Source: Polystyrenella longa (lineage in GTDB: Bacteria > Planctomycetota > Planctomycetia > Planctomycetales > Planctomycetaceae). Taken from it: 64,000 nucleotides of DNA. The position numbers and the translations under genes are program-made. Positions 9,457 through 18,248 of the stretch are shown here, one piece after another (position 1 is the first letter of the stretch; each line of letters begins with the position of its first letter). The DNA is taken from assembly GCF_007750395.1 (NCBI RefSeq), contig NZ_CP036281.1, forward strand, positions 5,417,001 through 5,481,000, in the 5' to 3' direction. The notes under the pieces were generated by a model. It did no database searches. It worked only from the letters and a program-made list of their open reading frames with translations, and was not told where the DNA came from.

Positions 9457-10755
9457 ATGGCACGTCGAGTCGTCCGATCCGGACATAAAAAAAACTCCTA
9501 CTTCTCGATCGTATTCTGGTCCCTCAGTCTGATGGCTGTCACGGTCTATGCGGGCTGGCGATTTGGCTGGATTCCTCTTGGAGAGCCGCACCAGAAGCTC
9601 ACTGATTACCTGCCCCCCAAGACATCGAACATGGTCGCGGCAACTGGCAAAGAGAGTAGCAACGGGCTAACTGCAGAAAACTTGCCCGAGGCAGCCAACA
9701 TCCCCAGATCGACCGTCACGAATTCAGCCGACTCTTCGTTCTCGTTTGGGAATCAGTCGGAACCTGAAGTGCAGGCCGCCGCAATGACCACCGGTGCCCG
9801 TCCGTCTTCGTCACTCATGGGGCATTCCACTCCTCGGGAGCTTAACCTGCCAGAAATCAACAACAACGCTCAACCCGTTCCGTCACAGCAAGAAAACAGC
9901 GCCGCAATTCCATCTCGCTCCTTTTCCGCATCCATCTCCAGTCGGGAACCCATCATCCAGGCAGGAAGTGAAATAGATAATGGACAACGAACCAGTGCCG
10001 TGCAAGTGGCTACAGTTCCTCCGGAGTCTCGCAACATCCGTCAGCCCGCTCCGCAGTCGACTGACGTTCCTGCTCTCAACGTGCAGGAGATCGATCAACT
10101 TCTTGAGGCTAACGAATACTTGAAGGCCCACCGAATGATGTCCAGTGTGTACTGGAAGCATCCGCAGATGCGCCCCCAGTTACAAAACCGGATTGATACC
10201 ACCGCGAAGTCAATCTACTTCGCCCGACAACCGCATTATTTGAAGCCCTACGAAGTGCAACCCGGCGAGCAACTGCGAAATATCGCTGACAAGTACAATG
10301 TCTCCTGGGAATATCTGGCAAGCCTGAACCAACTGGATCCCCAACGCATGCGCGCGGGTCAGAACTTGAAAGTTCTCAAAGGTCCCTTTTCCGTCATTGT
10401 CGACCTGTCTGATTTTGAACTCGTCGTCCATGCCTACGGGTACTACGTCAAAAAGTATTCAGTTGGCATCGGCAAAGATGGCTCCTCCCCGATCGGAACA
10501 TTTCAAGTTCAGAACAAACTGAAGGATCCCGTCTATTACGGACCTGACGGACTCGTGATTCAAAACGATGACCCCGAAAACCCACTGGGGGAATTCTGGA
10601 TCGACATTGGCGACAGTTACGGTCTGCATGGCACCATCGATCCCGAGTCTATCGGCAAAGCCGAATCCAAAGGGTGTATCCGCATGCTCAGCGGCGACAT
10701 TGAAGAAGTTTACAACTTTCTCGTCAATGGATCCGAAGTCACGATTAATCGCTGA
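9457..10755 (+). CDS. LysM domain L,D-transpeptidase (YkuD family)
   Basis: A 432-residue envelope protein. One N-terminal membrane anchor (about 16-38) is followed by a long Ser/Pro/Gln-rich linker (about 45-200). A LysM peptidoglycan-binding motif (about 261-308, QPGEQLRNIADKYNVS) and a C-terminal YkuD catalytic domain (about 310-432) follow. The active-site signature is present: His391 in LHGTID and Cys407 in SKGCIRM. Such enzymes make 3-3 cross-links in peptidoglycan or attach proteins to it; its presence supports a peptidoglycan wall in this planctomycete. It is a single-gene unit with its own terminator at 10802-10835. Confidence 0.93.
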   Translation: MARRVVRSGHKKNSYFSIVFWSLSLMAVTVYAGWRFGWIPLGEPHQKLTDYLPPKTSNMVAATGKESSNGLTAENLPEAANIPRSTVTNSADSSFSFGNQSEPEVQAAAMTTGARPSSSLMGHSTPRELNLPEINNNAQPVPSQQENSAAIPSRSFSASISSREPIIQAGSEIDNGQRTSAVQVATVPPESRNIRQPAPQSTDVPALNVQEIDQLLEANEYLKAHRMMSSVYWKHPQMRPQLQNRIDTTAKSIYFARQPHYLKPYEVQPGEQLRNIADKYNVSWEYLASLNQLDPQRMRAGQNLKVLKGPFSVIVDLSDFELVVHAYGYYVKKYSVGIGKDGSSPIGTFQVQNKLKDPVYYGPDGLVIQNDDPENPLGEFWIDIGDSYGLHGTIDPESIGKAESKGCIRMLSGDIEEVYNFLVNGSEVTINR

Positions 10756-10801
10756 TTCCATTCGTTCCTGAACAAAGACGACTTCCGGCTATACTTAAAG
10801 G

Positions 10802-10835
10802 GCCTGACGGGACTGTTCCTGTCAGGCTCTTTTTT
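10802..10835 (+). terminator. rho-independent terminator after the L,D-transpeptidase gene
   Basis: GCCTGAC and GTCAGGC pair around a 12-nt loop, followed by TCTTTTTT. Confidence 0.9.
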
Positions 10836-11026
10836 CGCGCGCTGTTAAAGCGAACCTGGCCCGTTCCTCTCCCCTCTATGGGAATATAACGGAGAGACGA
10901 ATGACCCTGCTTCGATGTGGTTTCACCAGGAAGTGGTATTAACTAACCTGTTGAGCATTAAGAGTTTAAGAACAATAGTTTTCTTTACTCGAATCTGTTT
11001 TACATATTGAATCCGAACCTTCTACA

Positions 11027-11500
11027 ATGGAGCCTGACGTGTTACTTGCTTTGGAGCTAATGCCTGTTCCGATGACAACCGTAGAGACCGTTCGCGAAAG
11101 TTATGCTCGCTGCCGGCAGAACCCCGATTTTTTCGATGCGTTCTACGACCACTTTGCGCGAAAGTCTTCCGAGATTGGTCCCCTCTTCTCTAATACGGAT
11201 ATGCAGAAACAGAACGAACTGCTCAGCGATGCGATCGTCAGCCTGATCTCCTTCGCCAAGGGGGACTCCGCCGCACGCCAGCACATCGAAGAAATCAGAC
11301 TCAGCCATGATCGTTACCAACTCAATATCAAACCGAAATGGTATCCGTTCTGGATAGAGGCTCTGCTCGATACCATCAAAGAGTCCGATCCCGATTGCAC
11401 ACCGGAACTCCTGGAGAATTGGCAAACCGTCATCCAACCCGGAATTGATCATATCCTCTCCTTTCACTCCGGCGTCCGCCGGGATGAGTCCGCGGAGTGA
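11027..11500 (+). CDS. globin-like protein with repeat-derived C-terminus
   Basis: Up to 157 residues. The helical pattern FFDAFYDHFARKSSEIGPLF, then TDMQKQNELL, SHDRYQLNIKP with a candidate haem-ligand histidine, and PKWYPFWIEALL resemble the single-domain globins annotated in planctomycetes. These would bind haem and O2 or NO in the cytoplasm. The start is uncertain: ATGs at 11027, 11060 and 11072 are in frame, and a GGAG at 11053 is too close to the second and too far from the third. The last nine residues (GVRRDESAE) and the stop codon are encoded inside dispersed repeat A, so the natural tail was probably replaced or extended. Confidence 0.72.
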   Translation: MEPDVLLALELMPVPMTTVETVRESYARCRQNPDFFDAFYDHFARKSSEIGPLFSNTDMQKQNELLSDAIVSLISFAKGDSAARQHIEEIRLSHDRYQLNIKPKWYPFWIEALLDTIKESDPDCTPELLENWQTVIQPGIDHILSFHSGVRRDESAE

Positions 11501-11540
11501 GCGGCGCTCTTGTTCGGAATCGTGTTTGCCACGAGACAGA
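11469..11540 (+). repeat. dispersed intergenic repeat A, copy 3 (diverged)
   Basis: Aligns without gaps to 6314-6384: CCGGCGTCCGCCGG dyad, GTCCGCGGAG, CGGCGCTCTTGTTCGGAAT, then GTGTTTGCCACGAGACAG. It has about 16 differences in 69 positions. It overlaps the last 30 bp of the globin gene. Confidence 0.8.
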
Positions 11541-11726
11541 GAGAGGGCCGTATTAAGAGACACTTGTCAGAATGAGAATGAGGCTTATACGTGATTCTCT
11601 ATCGTGAACGTGAGTCGAGGGAACGAGGTAGGTGAGTAGGAGCGGAAAAGGATAGTAATTCACTGGAAGGAGTGTTATTCTTCAGGGTGCCCATCGCCCA
11701 CTCACTTCTCTATTCGAGCGTCCAGG

Positions 11727-12614
11727 ATGTCGATAACCGATTACATTAAGGAAGATCTGCTTGCCCGCATCTGCAGTGGCGAGGAATCGGGAGAATCGTT
11801 GACGCTCCAGAAGTTGTCCGGCCAATACGGTGTCTCTATTACACCGGTCCGTCTTGCCGTAAGCGCATTGATCGACGAAGGCTATCTTCATAAAGAGAAA
11901 AACCGGCGGTTGCAGATCAATAAAGAGCGAATTAAAACAGCCGGTCCGTTGTCACCTCGTCCGGAACCTCCGCGAGATTATTATGAGCTTCTGAAAACGG
12001 AGCTCATCAGTTTAAGTCTGCAGGGCGAAGAAGTTTTTATCCGTGAAGAAGCGACGGCGGAAAAGTTTGAAATCAGCCGCTCCAATGTGCGGCATATTTT
12101 CTCCCGACTGGTGGGCGTTGGACTTCTCGAACATTATCCGCGGCAAGGCTGGAAGGTGCGTCCCTTTCGTCAGTCGGATCTCGATGCGTTTATCGAAGTG
12201 CGCGTCATGATGGAGCTGAAAGCGCTGGAACTCGCCCGCACTAAACTCGACCCTGTCCGGTTAAAGGAATATTACGACAACAATCGGTATCCCTCCGAGA
12301 CGGAACAGCAAGCCCACATTGACGACCGGCTGCATGCGTACTTAATCGAAATGGCCGGAAATCCGTATATCTATGACTTTTTTGAACGTCATGGTCGTTA
12401 CTTCGAAATCCTGTTCACCTGGGAAGGCCGCGACTCGAATGCCTCTTGCCAAACGGTCGAACATCATCGTGCGATTTTATCGGCGATGTTACAAGAGGAC
12501 TGGAACAAGGCTGCCGATGCACTCAAGTTGCACATCGAGAATAATCATCCCCTATTAAAAAACCTGAGCCGGCCTTCTTCCGATCAATCAATCACGATTT
12601 TCTCTCACTCTTGA
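11727..12614 (+). CDS. GntR/FadR-type regulator with two HTH domains and an FCD domain
   Basis: A 295-residue DNA-binding regulator. Residues 1-65 form one winged helix-turn-helix (LTLQKLSGQYGVSITPVRLA). Residues about 84-150 form a second (ATAEKFEISRSNVRHIFSRL, then the wing YPRQGWKVRPF). Residues about 153-285 are an all-helical FCD effector domain (FIEVRVMMELKALELA, then HHRAILSAMLQEDWNKAADAL). Normal FadR-type regulators have only one HTH, so the tandem arrangement is unusual. FCD domains bind small carboxylates, often with a metal. No metabolic operon is adjacent, so its targets cannot be guessed from context. Confidence 0.88.
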   Translation: MSITDYIKEDLLARICSGEESGESLTLQKLSGQYGVSITPVRLAVSALIDEGYLHKEKNRRLQINKERIKTAGPLSPRPEPPRDYYELLKTELISLSLQGEEVFIREEATAEKFEISRSNVRHIFSRLVGVGLLEHYPRQGWKVRPFRQSDLDAFIEVRVMMELKALELARTKLDPVRLKEYYDNNRYPSETEQQAHIDDRLHAYLIEMAGNPYIYDFFERHGRYFEILFTWEGRDSNASCQTVEHHRAILSAMLQEDWNKAADALKLHIENNHPLLKNLSRPSSDQSITIFSHS

Positions 12615-12653
12615 TAGAGTGCTTCAACTTGGTGATAGAGTGCTTCAATCTGG
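12612..12653 (+). repeat. 21-bp tandem duplication at the end of the GntR gene
   Basis: TGATAGAGTGCTTCAACTTGG is followed immediately by the same unit with CTT changed to TCT near the end. The stop codon TGA is the first triplet of unit one. Confidence 0.75.
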
Positions 12654-12678
12654 CTCATGACTTGATCACGAAACGAAA

Positions 12679-12714
12679 AAACGATAGTCCCCTCGCAAGA
12701 GAAGACCATCGTTT
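12679..12714. terminator. stem-loop between convergent genes
   Basis: AACGAT and ATCGTT form the base, with inner GTC/GAC and CTC/GAG pairs around GCAA, and AT-rich flanks. It lies between the GntR gene and the convergent exported protein gene and could serve both. Confidence 0.55.
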
Positions 12715-12782
12715 AAAATCATTTTATTTCAATGTGCTACACCCTCATTCTTCGAACATGGCACATAGAAGTAGCGAACCTA

Positions 12783-13916
12783 CTAATTTTGTTTTTCAGC
12801 CTGAGCATTTACTTTTGATTTCTTCTCAGAGCTCTTCTGTTGTTCGCCTTTTTCTTTCATTTTCTTGTCCATCGATTTATCGGAAGGTCGAACATCAAAG
12901 TTCTTGTCATTAACCCGAACCTGTTGAGCGATTAATGCCGGTTCACCATTAATGCGCCCCTGGTGGCCCAGTACGCGAATAGAAGTTCCTTCCTTCAATT
13001 CGACACCTTCAAATTTGTCGACAGGTCCAAGGTTTACCTGACGCTTTTGATCTTTCCCGTCCATCTTGACCCGCGCGATAACAAACTGGTCTTCATGTCC
13101 TCGGAAGTTGGTTTCACGAGTATCCGTGATTTCCCCCTTCAATCGCATCATTCCTCGACGTGCGGGGAGTTCGTTAGTGATTTCCTCACCGTTGAATACG
13201 ACCGTTTTCGCCATGAGATGGTCTTCACCATTGACTCGAGCACGGACCCCTGTCAATTCAACCTGACTACCTTCTTTCAGCCCCAGTGGATTTACTTTGT
13301 CTTCTGGTCCAAGACAGGCTTTCATCGTTGAACCATCTTCTTTAGTGATCGTCGCCACGATTTTTTTCTGATCAGAATCGATCATTGACCTTGGGTGCAT
13401 CTCTTTAATCTTACCACTCAGTTCGATTCGAGATCGTTCCTGCATGGCCATATTCTGTTCTTTATCAGATCGTTTCTGGCTTTCATCCTGTGCCTTTTCC
13501 AAGTCAGTGAGGAACAGAGTATGAATCGCGTCGAAGCGACCATCGTTGTCATAATCGACCCCGACATTAACCCAACCGACCATATTCACATCGTCTTCAT
13601 GTGACTCACTTTGCTGCTGATACTGCTGGTTCTGACTCTGTTGGTTTTGACCCTGCTGAGCGGCAGAGTTTTGATTCTGTTCTGTCGTCACAGGGCGACG
13701 GGTTTCCTGGGGTTGAACAGTCCCATTTCGATTCTGCTCATTCTGCGGTACACCAAACGTGCGAGTGGTGTTATCTTCTGCTCCAGGCTGATTGGCAATC
13801 TGCGTCTGGTTTGTCGACGGTTTACTGGAGTCATCCTGAGCAAAAGCAGGTCCCGAAAATGCAACCGAAAGGCCGCAGAGGGACGAAAGCATTAATTTAT
13901 TAGAATAGATCATCAA
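12783..13916 (-). CDS. exported Gln/Asn-rich protein with two related beta-domain repeats
   Basis: A 377-residue protein with a signal peptide (LCGLSVAFSGPAFA, cut before QDD). A Gln/Asn/Ser-rich low-complexity segment covers about 30-105, then DNDGRFDAIHTLFL. Two similar segments follow: one beginning LSGKIKEMHPR with GSQVELTGVRARVNGEDHL, the other LKGEITDTRETNFRG with GTSIRVLGHQGRINGEPAL. The pattern looks like a duplicated OB-type small beta barrel; that is inference. The tail is Lys-rich. It is followed at its 5' side by another exported low-complexity gene (14148-14987) with a very similar leader. I do not recognise a named family. Confidence 0.75.
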   Translation of the reverse strand: MMIYSNKLMLSSLCGLSVAFSGPAFAQDDSSKPSTNQTQIANQPGAEDNTTRTFGVPQNEQNRNGTVQPQETRRPVTTEQNQNSAAQQGQNQQSQNQQYQQQSESHEDDVNMVGWVNVGVDYDNDGRFDAIHTLFLTDLEKAQDESQKRSDKEQNMAMQERSRIELSGKIKEMHPRSMIDSDQKKIVATITKEDGSTMKACLGPEDKVNPLGLKEGSQVELTGVRARVNGEDHLMAKTVVFNGEEITNELPARRGMMRLKGEITDTRETNFRGHEDQFVIARVKMDGKDQKRQVNLGPVDKFEGVELKEGTSIRVLGHQGRINGEPALIAQQVRVNDKNFDVRPSDKSMDKKMKEKGEQQKSSEKKSKVNAQAEKQN

Positions 13917-14147
13917 ACGTTTCCTTCTGTTTTTTGATTATGTCATCGTTTGGAAATTAGCGGCGCTGATCATGACGTAACGTTTTTAAAACGAGTCAAT
14001 CACAGCTTCGCTCGCAAACGGAATTGAAAAAATTAAGAGGGCGAAACACGGGCTGGCAGGAGTAATACCCACCACCAACCCGCGATCACACATCCTTAGA
14101 CTACTATCTCTCATTAAATAATAAAATTACTCGACAACCGACCCGGA

Positions 14148-14987
14148 TTAGTCCCAGTCCCACCAGTCATCGTTGGTGTAATAGTCGTCGTAATAACTAT
14201 CGGAATAGTCAGACTGTCGGTCTCGGTAGGTACGGTTGCGATCTTCTCGATCCTCGTACCAGTCGTTGTCGTTCCGACTGTTGTTTCTGTAGTGAGAGTA
14301 GTTCCCTCGATCCCGGTTGAAATCACCACGATGGTTTCTTCCATACTGGTTATCCCAAGGCCGGTTGTAACGAAATCCTTCGTCACCATAGCTCCAGGAT
14401 CGGTCCTGATAACCGAAGTCGTCATCACCATCCCAGTAGAAGTACCCACCACTGTCACCGTAGAGTCGGAAGTTGTCATCGCGATAACCACGTCGATTGT
14501 CCCAACGGCGGTCGCCACGGTTGCCTCTCTGATATCGATCACGGTCGTATCGGTCTCGATCATTTGAGTAACCATATTCGTCCCGGTCGCGACGATCTTC
14601 CCGTCGGTCGGCTCTATCTCGATTACCGACCCAGTCACGGTCTCCATCTCGATAATTGTTCTGTCGTCGATCCCGGTTATCGTTGCGATAGTCGCCTCGA
14701 TCACGGGTATCGTTATCACGAGTTCGAGTATTGCTTCGAGCGTTCACGTCAACGTTAGCGTCAGGTTGAGCGGCCCGATTAGATCGAGAGGTTGCCCCAT
14801 CTGCCGTAACGCCGCTAGATGTCGCTGGAGTTTCCGTTTGCACATTAACCCCGGCGTCTGTATTAGCACCTTGTTGAGTAGCGTTAATGTCTGCGGAAAC
14901 ATCTTGAGCGAAAGCGGTGTTTGTTACACCGACCCCGAAAGTTAATGCCAGTCCACCCAGAGATGTATAGATCAGTTTCTTAATCAT
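14148..14987 (-). CDS. exported Arg/Asp/Tyr/Asn-rich low-complexity protein
   Basis: A 279-residue protein with a signal peptide (IYTSLGGLALTFGVG...AFA). After about residue 85 it consists almost entirely of Arg, Asp, Asn, Tyr and Gly, with recurrent D-R-D-R-Y and D-W-D units, ending DDWWDWD. The product is likely disordered and of mixed strong charge. The repeated CGA/GAT/TAT codons also make a long spurious frame (14114-14719) that I discard. Gene direction and leader match the neighbour at 12783-13916 (231 bp gap). The two may be paralogous in their leaders only. Function unknown. Confidence 0.75.
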   Translation of the reverse strand: MIKKLIYTSLGGLALTFGVGVTNTAFAQDVSADINATQQGANTDAGVNVQTETPATSSGVTADGATSRSNRAAQPDANVDVNARSNTRTRDNDTRDRGDYRNDNRDRRQNNYRDGDRDWVGNRDRADRREDRRDRDEYGYSNDRDRYDRDRYQRGNRGDRRWDNRRGYRDDNFRLYGDSGGYFYWDGDDDFGYQDRSWSYGDEGFRYNRPWDNQYGRNHRGDFNRDRGNYSHYRNNSRNDNDWYEDREDRNRTYRDRQSDYSDSYYDDYYTNDDWWDWD

Positions 14988-15713
14988 GTTATGTTCCCTT
15001 CCTTCAATTTGTTTTGGAGCGTCTCAAAATTAGTACAGACATCCCATGCATCGTCCATAACAATCAGCGCGCAAGCTCATAGCGGACGGCAATAGTGGTG
15101 TCTATTCTGATTCAGAGTGCGTTACCCGATTGACAAGTTCACTTGTCAATCAGCTTTGGAGTCGAATTGATTAGAATCAGGGGCTGCGTCTAGGACTGCT
15201 GCCACTTACTGTCTTCCAGCCGCGAAAACCTCTTCTTACGGAAGGCTATCTCTGCTCGGAGCCAAGCTTGATCTGTTAAGCCAGCTCGGTATTGATCAGG
15301 CAGGTTTGTCGGCGTAGCAATCGAATTTCCCGTGATGGGTTGCCACTACGCCGTTGCAGCTTCTTAGAAAAGCCTGATCCAGTAAACAGCATTGAAGTCA
15401 CTTGACAGTCATTAATTTGTGCAAGATGTATGCCGGTAATCGAATTCATTTGAGCAGATTTAGAGTTTTTCACTCAAAGTCATCACAACACTCTCTATAT
15501 CAGAGCTTGTAGTTCTCTTCGACACATTGCAGAACCGCATTTAAGATCAATATTCGCTGATCTGTTCCAGGTAATCGAACGAACTTCTGCCGGATCAGCA
15601 TTCAGTCTGGTTGGTGGACAGTCAGACTGTAAGTCTATCCAGGCGGCACGTGATTTCGACGAGTTCTATAGACAACAGGGATAAGCATTGCTGATGTCGA
15701 TTCATCGATTCCA
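14988..15713. other. intergenic region with palindrome
   Basis: No convincing gene in about 725 bp. The 15276-15473 minus frame (65 codons) has no ribosome-binding site. It holds a striking palindrome (15128-15151). Confidence 0.5.
15128..15151. promoter_or_regulatory. 24-bp near-continuous palindrome, probable operator
   Basis: GATTGACAAGT, TC, ACTTGTCAATC: eleven perfectly paired positions with a 2-bp centre. The centre is too short for a stable RNA loop, so a dimeric DNA-binding protein is more likely. It lies about 140 bp upstream of the low-complexity gene at 14148-14987. Confidence 0.55.
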
Positions 15714-15757
15714 TGAAAAACGCCAACTGCGGACCTGAGTGTCCGGTTGGCGTTTGT
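15714..15757 (-). terminator. rho-independent terminator of the OmpA-like gene
   Basis: On the minus strand AACGCCAAC pairs with GTTGGCGTT, with an inner CGGAC/GTCCG stem, followed by TTTTT. Confidence 0.9.
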
Positions 15758-15783
15758 GTCTTACTGGTTGTTGACTTCAGAAG

Positions 15784-16617
15784 TTAGTTCAGGCTGTGCT
15801 GAGGATCCCATCCCGCGACGATTGCATCCGGGGCGAGAACGAAGATTTCAACACGTCTGTTTTTACTACGGGTACTGTCATCCATGTTGTCGATGACGGG
15901 TTGGAATTTACTGTACCCGGCCGCTCCCATACGAGTTTCAGCCACACCCCCATTTGATAGTGCCAGGACCACCGAGTTCGCCCGGTTGGTCGAGAGGTGC
16001 CAGTTGGTAGGATGGTTGGATTTCGTCGTAGACTGAACAATGTTCTTGTCGTCGGTATGACCCACGACGAGAATATTCAGATCTCGGGCATCGCCATCAC
16101 TCATGATCGCCGCGAACTCATTTAACAGTGGAGTAGCATCTTTCTTCAGACGGTCGCTTCCAGAGTCAAACAGAATGTCCGAATGAAACTTACTGACTCC
16201 CGTGTGCGGATCGAATTCAAAGTCTTTGTATTTGTTGGCCAGTTCCTGAAAGCGACGGCTGGTCTCATCAGACAGAGGGCTGTCGGCGTTCTGAGCCTGT
16301 TTCAACAGACTGACATAGCGATTCTGTAGTTCACTTCGCTCTGCATTCAGATTGCCTAAACGACTATTCGCCGTCTGCAATTGAGAATCCATGCTGGCAA
16401 GCTGCTGTTCCAATTGTTGCTTTTCAACAGACAGCGATTGAGCCATCTGACTGGCCTGTGATGACTGGGCCACCAGTGACTGATTCTGTTGATACAACTG
16501 CCGAGCCCGAAGCTGGCTCACACGTAACTGGTCCTGGGGAACAGTATTGCAACCGACAACGAACAGACAGATAGAAGCCAAACTTCCCAGCAGGCAAAAC
16601 GACTTGAGGCGAGACAT
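15784..16617 (-). CDS. OmpA-family outer-membrane lipoprotein with coiled coil
   Basis: A 277-residue protein. The N-terminus is a lipoprotein leader with lipobox FVVGC (Cys at about 23). A Gln/Leu/Ser-rich coiled coil follows (about 35-115, QQLEQQLASMDSQL). The C-terminal OmpA-like peptidoglycan-binding domain (about 145-270) shows FHSDILFDSGSDRLKKDA, NILVVGHTDDKNI, LSTNRANSVVLAL and SKNRRVEIFVL. It likely tethers the outer membrane to peptidoglycan. Start: ATG at 16617 with GGAGTCTCTGA upstream. It stands alone, with the terminator at 15714-15757. Confidence 0.92.
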   Translation of the reverse strand: MSRLKSFCLLGSLASICLFVVGCNTVPQDQLRVSQLRARQLYQQNQSLVAQSSQASQMAQSLSVEKQQLEQQLASMDSQLQTANSRLGNLNAERSELQNRYVSLLKQAQNADSPLSDETSRRFQELANKYKDFEFDPHTGVSKFHSDILFDSGSDRLKKDATPLLNEFAAIMSDGDARDLNILVVGHTDDKNIVQSTTKSNHPTNWHLSTNRANSVVLALSNGGVAETRMGAAGYSKFQPVIDNMDDSTRSKNRRVEIFVLAPDAIVAGWDPQHSLN

Positions 16618-16992
16618 TCAGAGACTCCTTATTACCCCTGCAATTCAGACGTATGTAGTCGATCAATTCAGACTATGAGCATCTCCGGTCGGTTCCACCA
16701 ATGTAGAAACGGACGTACCGGTATCGACAGACTCAAATGGCTGTTATGGATCGAAATAGATTATTCAGGTTCGTAAGGGGAGAGAGAGTTTCGACTTGTA
16801 CCCGGCAGCGGAGAGAAGGTGCTGTCGGTCAGGCAAGTCGAGCGGGTTTATATCGCTCTCTGAATTTTGTGCCAAGGCCGTTTTTTACAAAATTGAGCAA
16901 AAACCAAGGGTCGCCCCAGATTTATTTTCGAATACAAGTTCGGGACCCAAGTGATCTGATCGAAGCAGAGGAACTCCATATTAAGTGTAAAT
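16618..16992. other. intergenic region between two minus-strand genes
   Basis: No gene seen (16737-17075 plus is a shadow of the aminotransferase gene end). At 16863-16894 AATTTTGT and ACAAAATT form an AT-rich inverted repeat with a 16-nt loop, possibly ending the upstream aminotransferase transcript. Confidence 0.45.
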
Positions 16993-18198
16993 TCATACCA
17001 TCGCAGTTCTTAATTGGCTTAACGCGTCGATCAGCTTGTCGATATCTGCCTGCTCTGTATAAAGATGTGTGCTGACTCGAAGCAGCTTCAACCCGTTCCA
17101 GTAAATCACTGGCACTTCGATTCCAAAGTCCTTCAGCAAGCGAGCCTGGAGCGGATCGGGTTGTCCGATATGTTTATCCCCCTCGGGAACTTCACCGATG
17201 GGGATAGAGACCATACTTCGCCGATGATCGTCACTCGCCATCGACAGCGGCTCGATTGAAAAGAGTTCCGAAATACGATCCGCCGCCTGCTGTGCCAAAG
17301 GAAAGCTGTGCTGCTGAAAAGTTTCCGTCCCGACTTTATTCCAGAAGTCGAGCGTAGCCGACAATGCGAGCCACGCGGCGTCATTGTCCGTTCCCTGCCA
17401 GAGAAACGCATCTTTCCAGTGCTTCGGTCTTCCACTCAGGCTACGGCCCCAGCTTGTCATTAATGGTTTCAGCTTCGATTTGAAGGCACCACGCACATAA
17501 AGGAAACCTGTTCCGAAGGGAGCCGACATCCATTTATGGCAACTGGACGTATAAAACTGACATCCCAGATCATTCAATTGAACCGGGTGCATTACCAGTG
17601 CATGAGGGCCATCCACACACACGGCGATATCGTGCTGACGAGCCCGTTGGCAGATTTCCTTGATTGGAAAACAAAGTGACGTCGGTGACGTAACATGACT
17701 AAGCACGATCAAACGTGTTCGGTCGGTCACTCTCTCAAACAGACTATCAATCAACTCTGCGGTAGACATCGGAGAATTGGGCAACTGTGCCATTCCAAAC
17801 GTTGCCCCTTGCTGCTGACAGGCTTCTCTCCAGATATTCTGAACAGCGCCGTACTCATGATTGGTGAGCAAAACTTCATCGTCCGGCTCCAGAGAGAGCG
17901 ATTGGGCAACGATGTTCATGGCGACAGTTGCGTTACTCGTCAGCAGCAGGCTATCCGACTTGGTCCCCAGAAATTGAGCCATCCGGACCGTCACCTGTTC
18001 CAACATCTCTTCACGCGTGCGAAAGAAAAATTCCGAAGGCTGACTTTCGATTTTCTGCAGATGTTCCTGATGTGCCTGTTGGATCGGTAAAGGAGAAGGA
18101 CCAAACGAACCATGATTCAGGTAGGTCACCTCCGGGTCGAGTGACCATAGTTTCTTCCATGGTGGGGAAAGATCGTACTCCTTCAATCCGGACCACAT
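16993..18198 (-). CDS. class V aminotransferase-fold PLP enzyme, isopenicillin-N-epimerase-like
   Basis: A 401-residue cytosolic enzyme. The start YLNHGSFGPSPLPIQ is the hallmark of the isopenicillin N epimerase-like branch of class V aminotransferases. The PLP environment is present: TSNATVAMN (about 87-95), CVDGPHA with Asp196, and SSCHKW with the Schiff-base lysine at about 222, then GTGFLYVR. Members include epimerases, cysteine-lyase-like and ergothioneine-type C-S lyase-like enzymes, so the reaction cannot be named. Fifty bases upstream on the same strand is a HEPN-like gene (18249-18992), but an operon is uncertain. Confidence 0.88.
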   Translation of the reverse strand: MWSGLKEYDLSPPWKKLWSLDPEVTYLNHGSFGPSPLPIQQAHQEHLQKIESQPSEFFFRTREEMLEQVTVRMAQFLGTKSDSLLLTSNATVAMNIVAQSLSLEPDDEVLLTNHEYGAVQNIWREACQQQGATFGMAQLPNSPMSTAELIDSLFERVTDRTRLIVLSHVTSPTSLCFPIKEICQRARQHDIAVCVDGPHALVMHPVQLNDLGCQFYTSSCHKWMSAPFGTGFLYVRGAFKSKLKPLMTSWGRSLSGRPKHWKDAFLWQGTDNDAAWLALSATLDFWNKVGTETFQQHSFPLAQQAADRISELFSIEPLSMASDDHRRSMVSIPIGEVPEGDKHIGQPDPLQARLLKDFGIEVPVIYWNGLKLLRVSTHLYTEQADIDKLIDALSQLRTAMV

Positions 18199-18248
18199 GC
18201 CAAGGACTCCTACCTGCGTTTGCTTTTTAACTTTGTGAATCGTGTTAC

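Noticed and set aside
14114-14719. 201-codon Thr/Ile/Val-rich minus-strand frame
   Set aside because: A frame-shifted reading of the Arg/Asp codon repeats in the 14148-14987 gene; no signal peptide, no ribosome-binding site.
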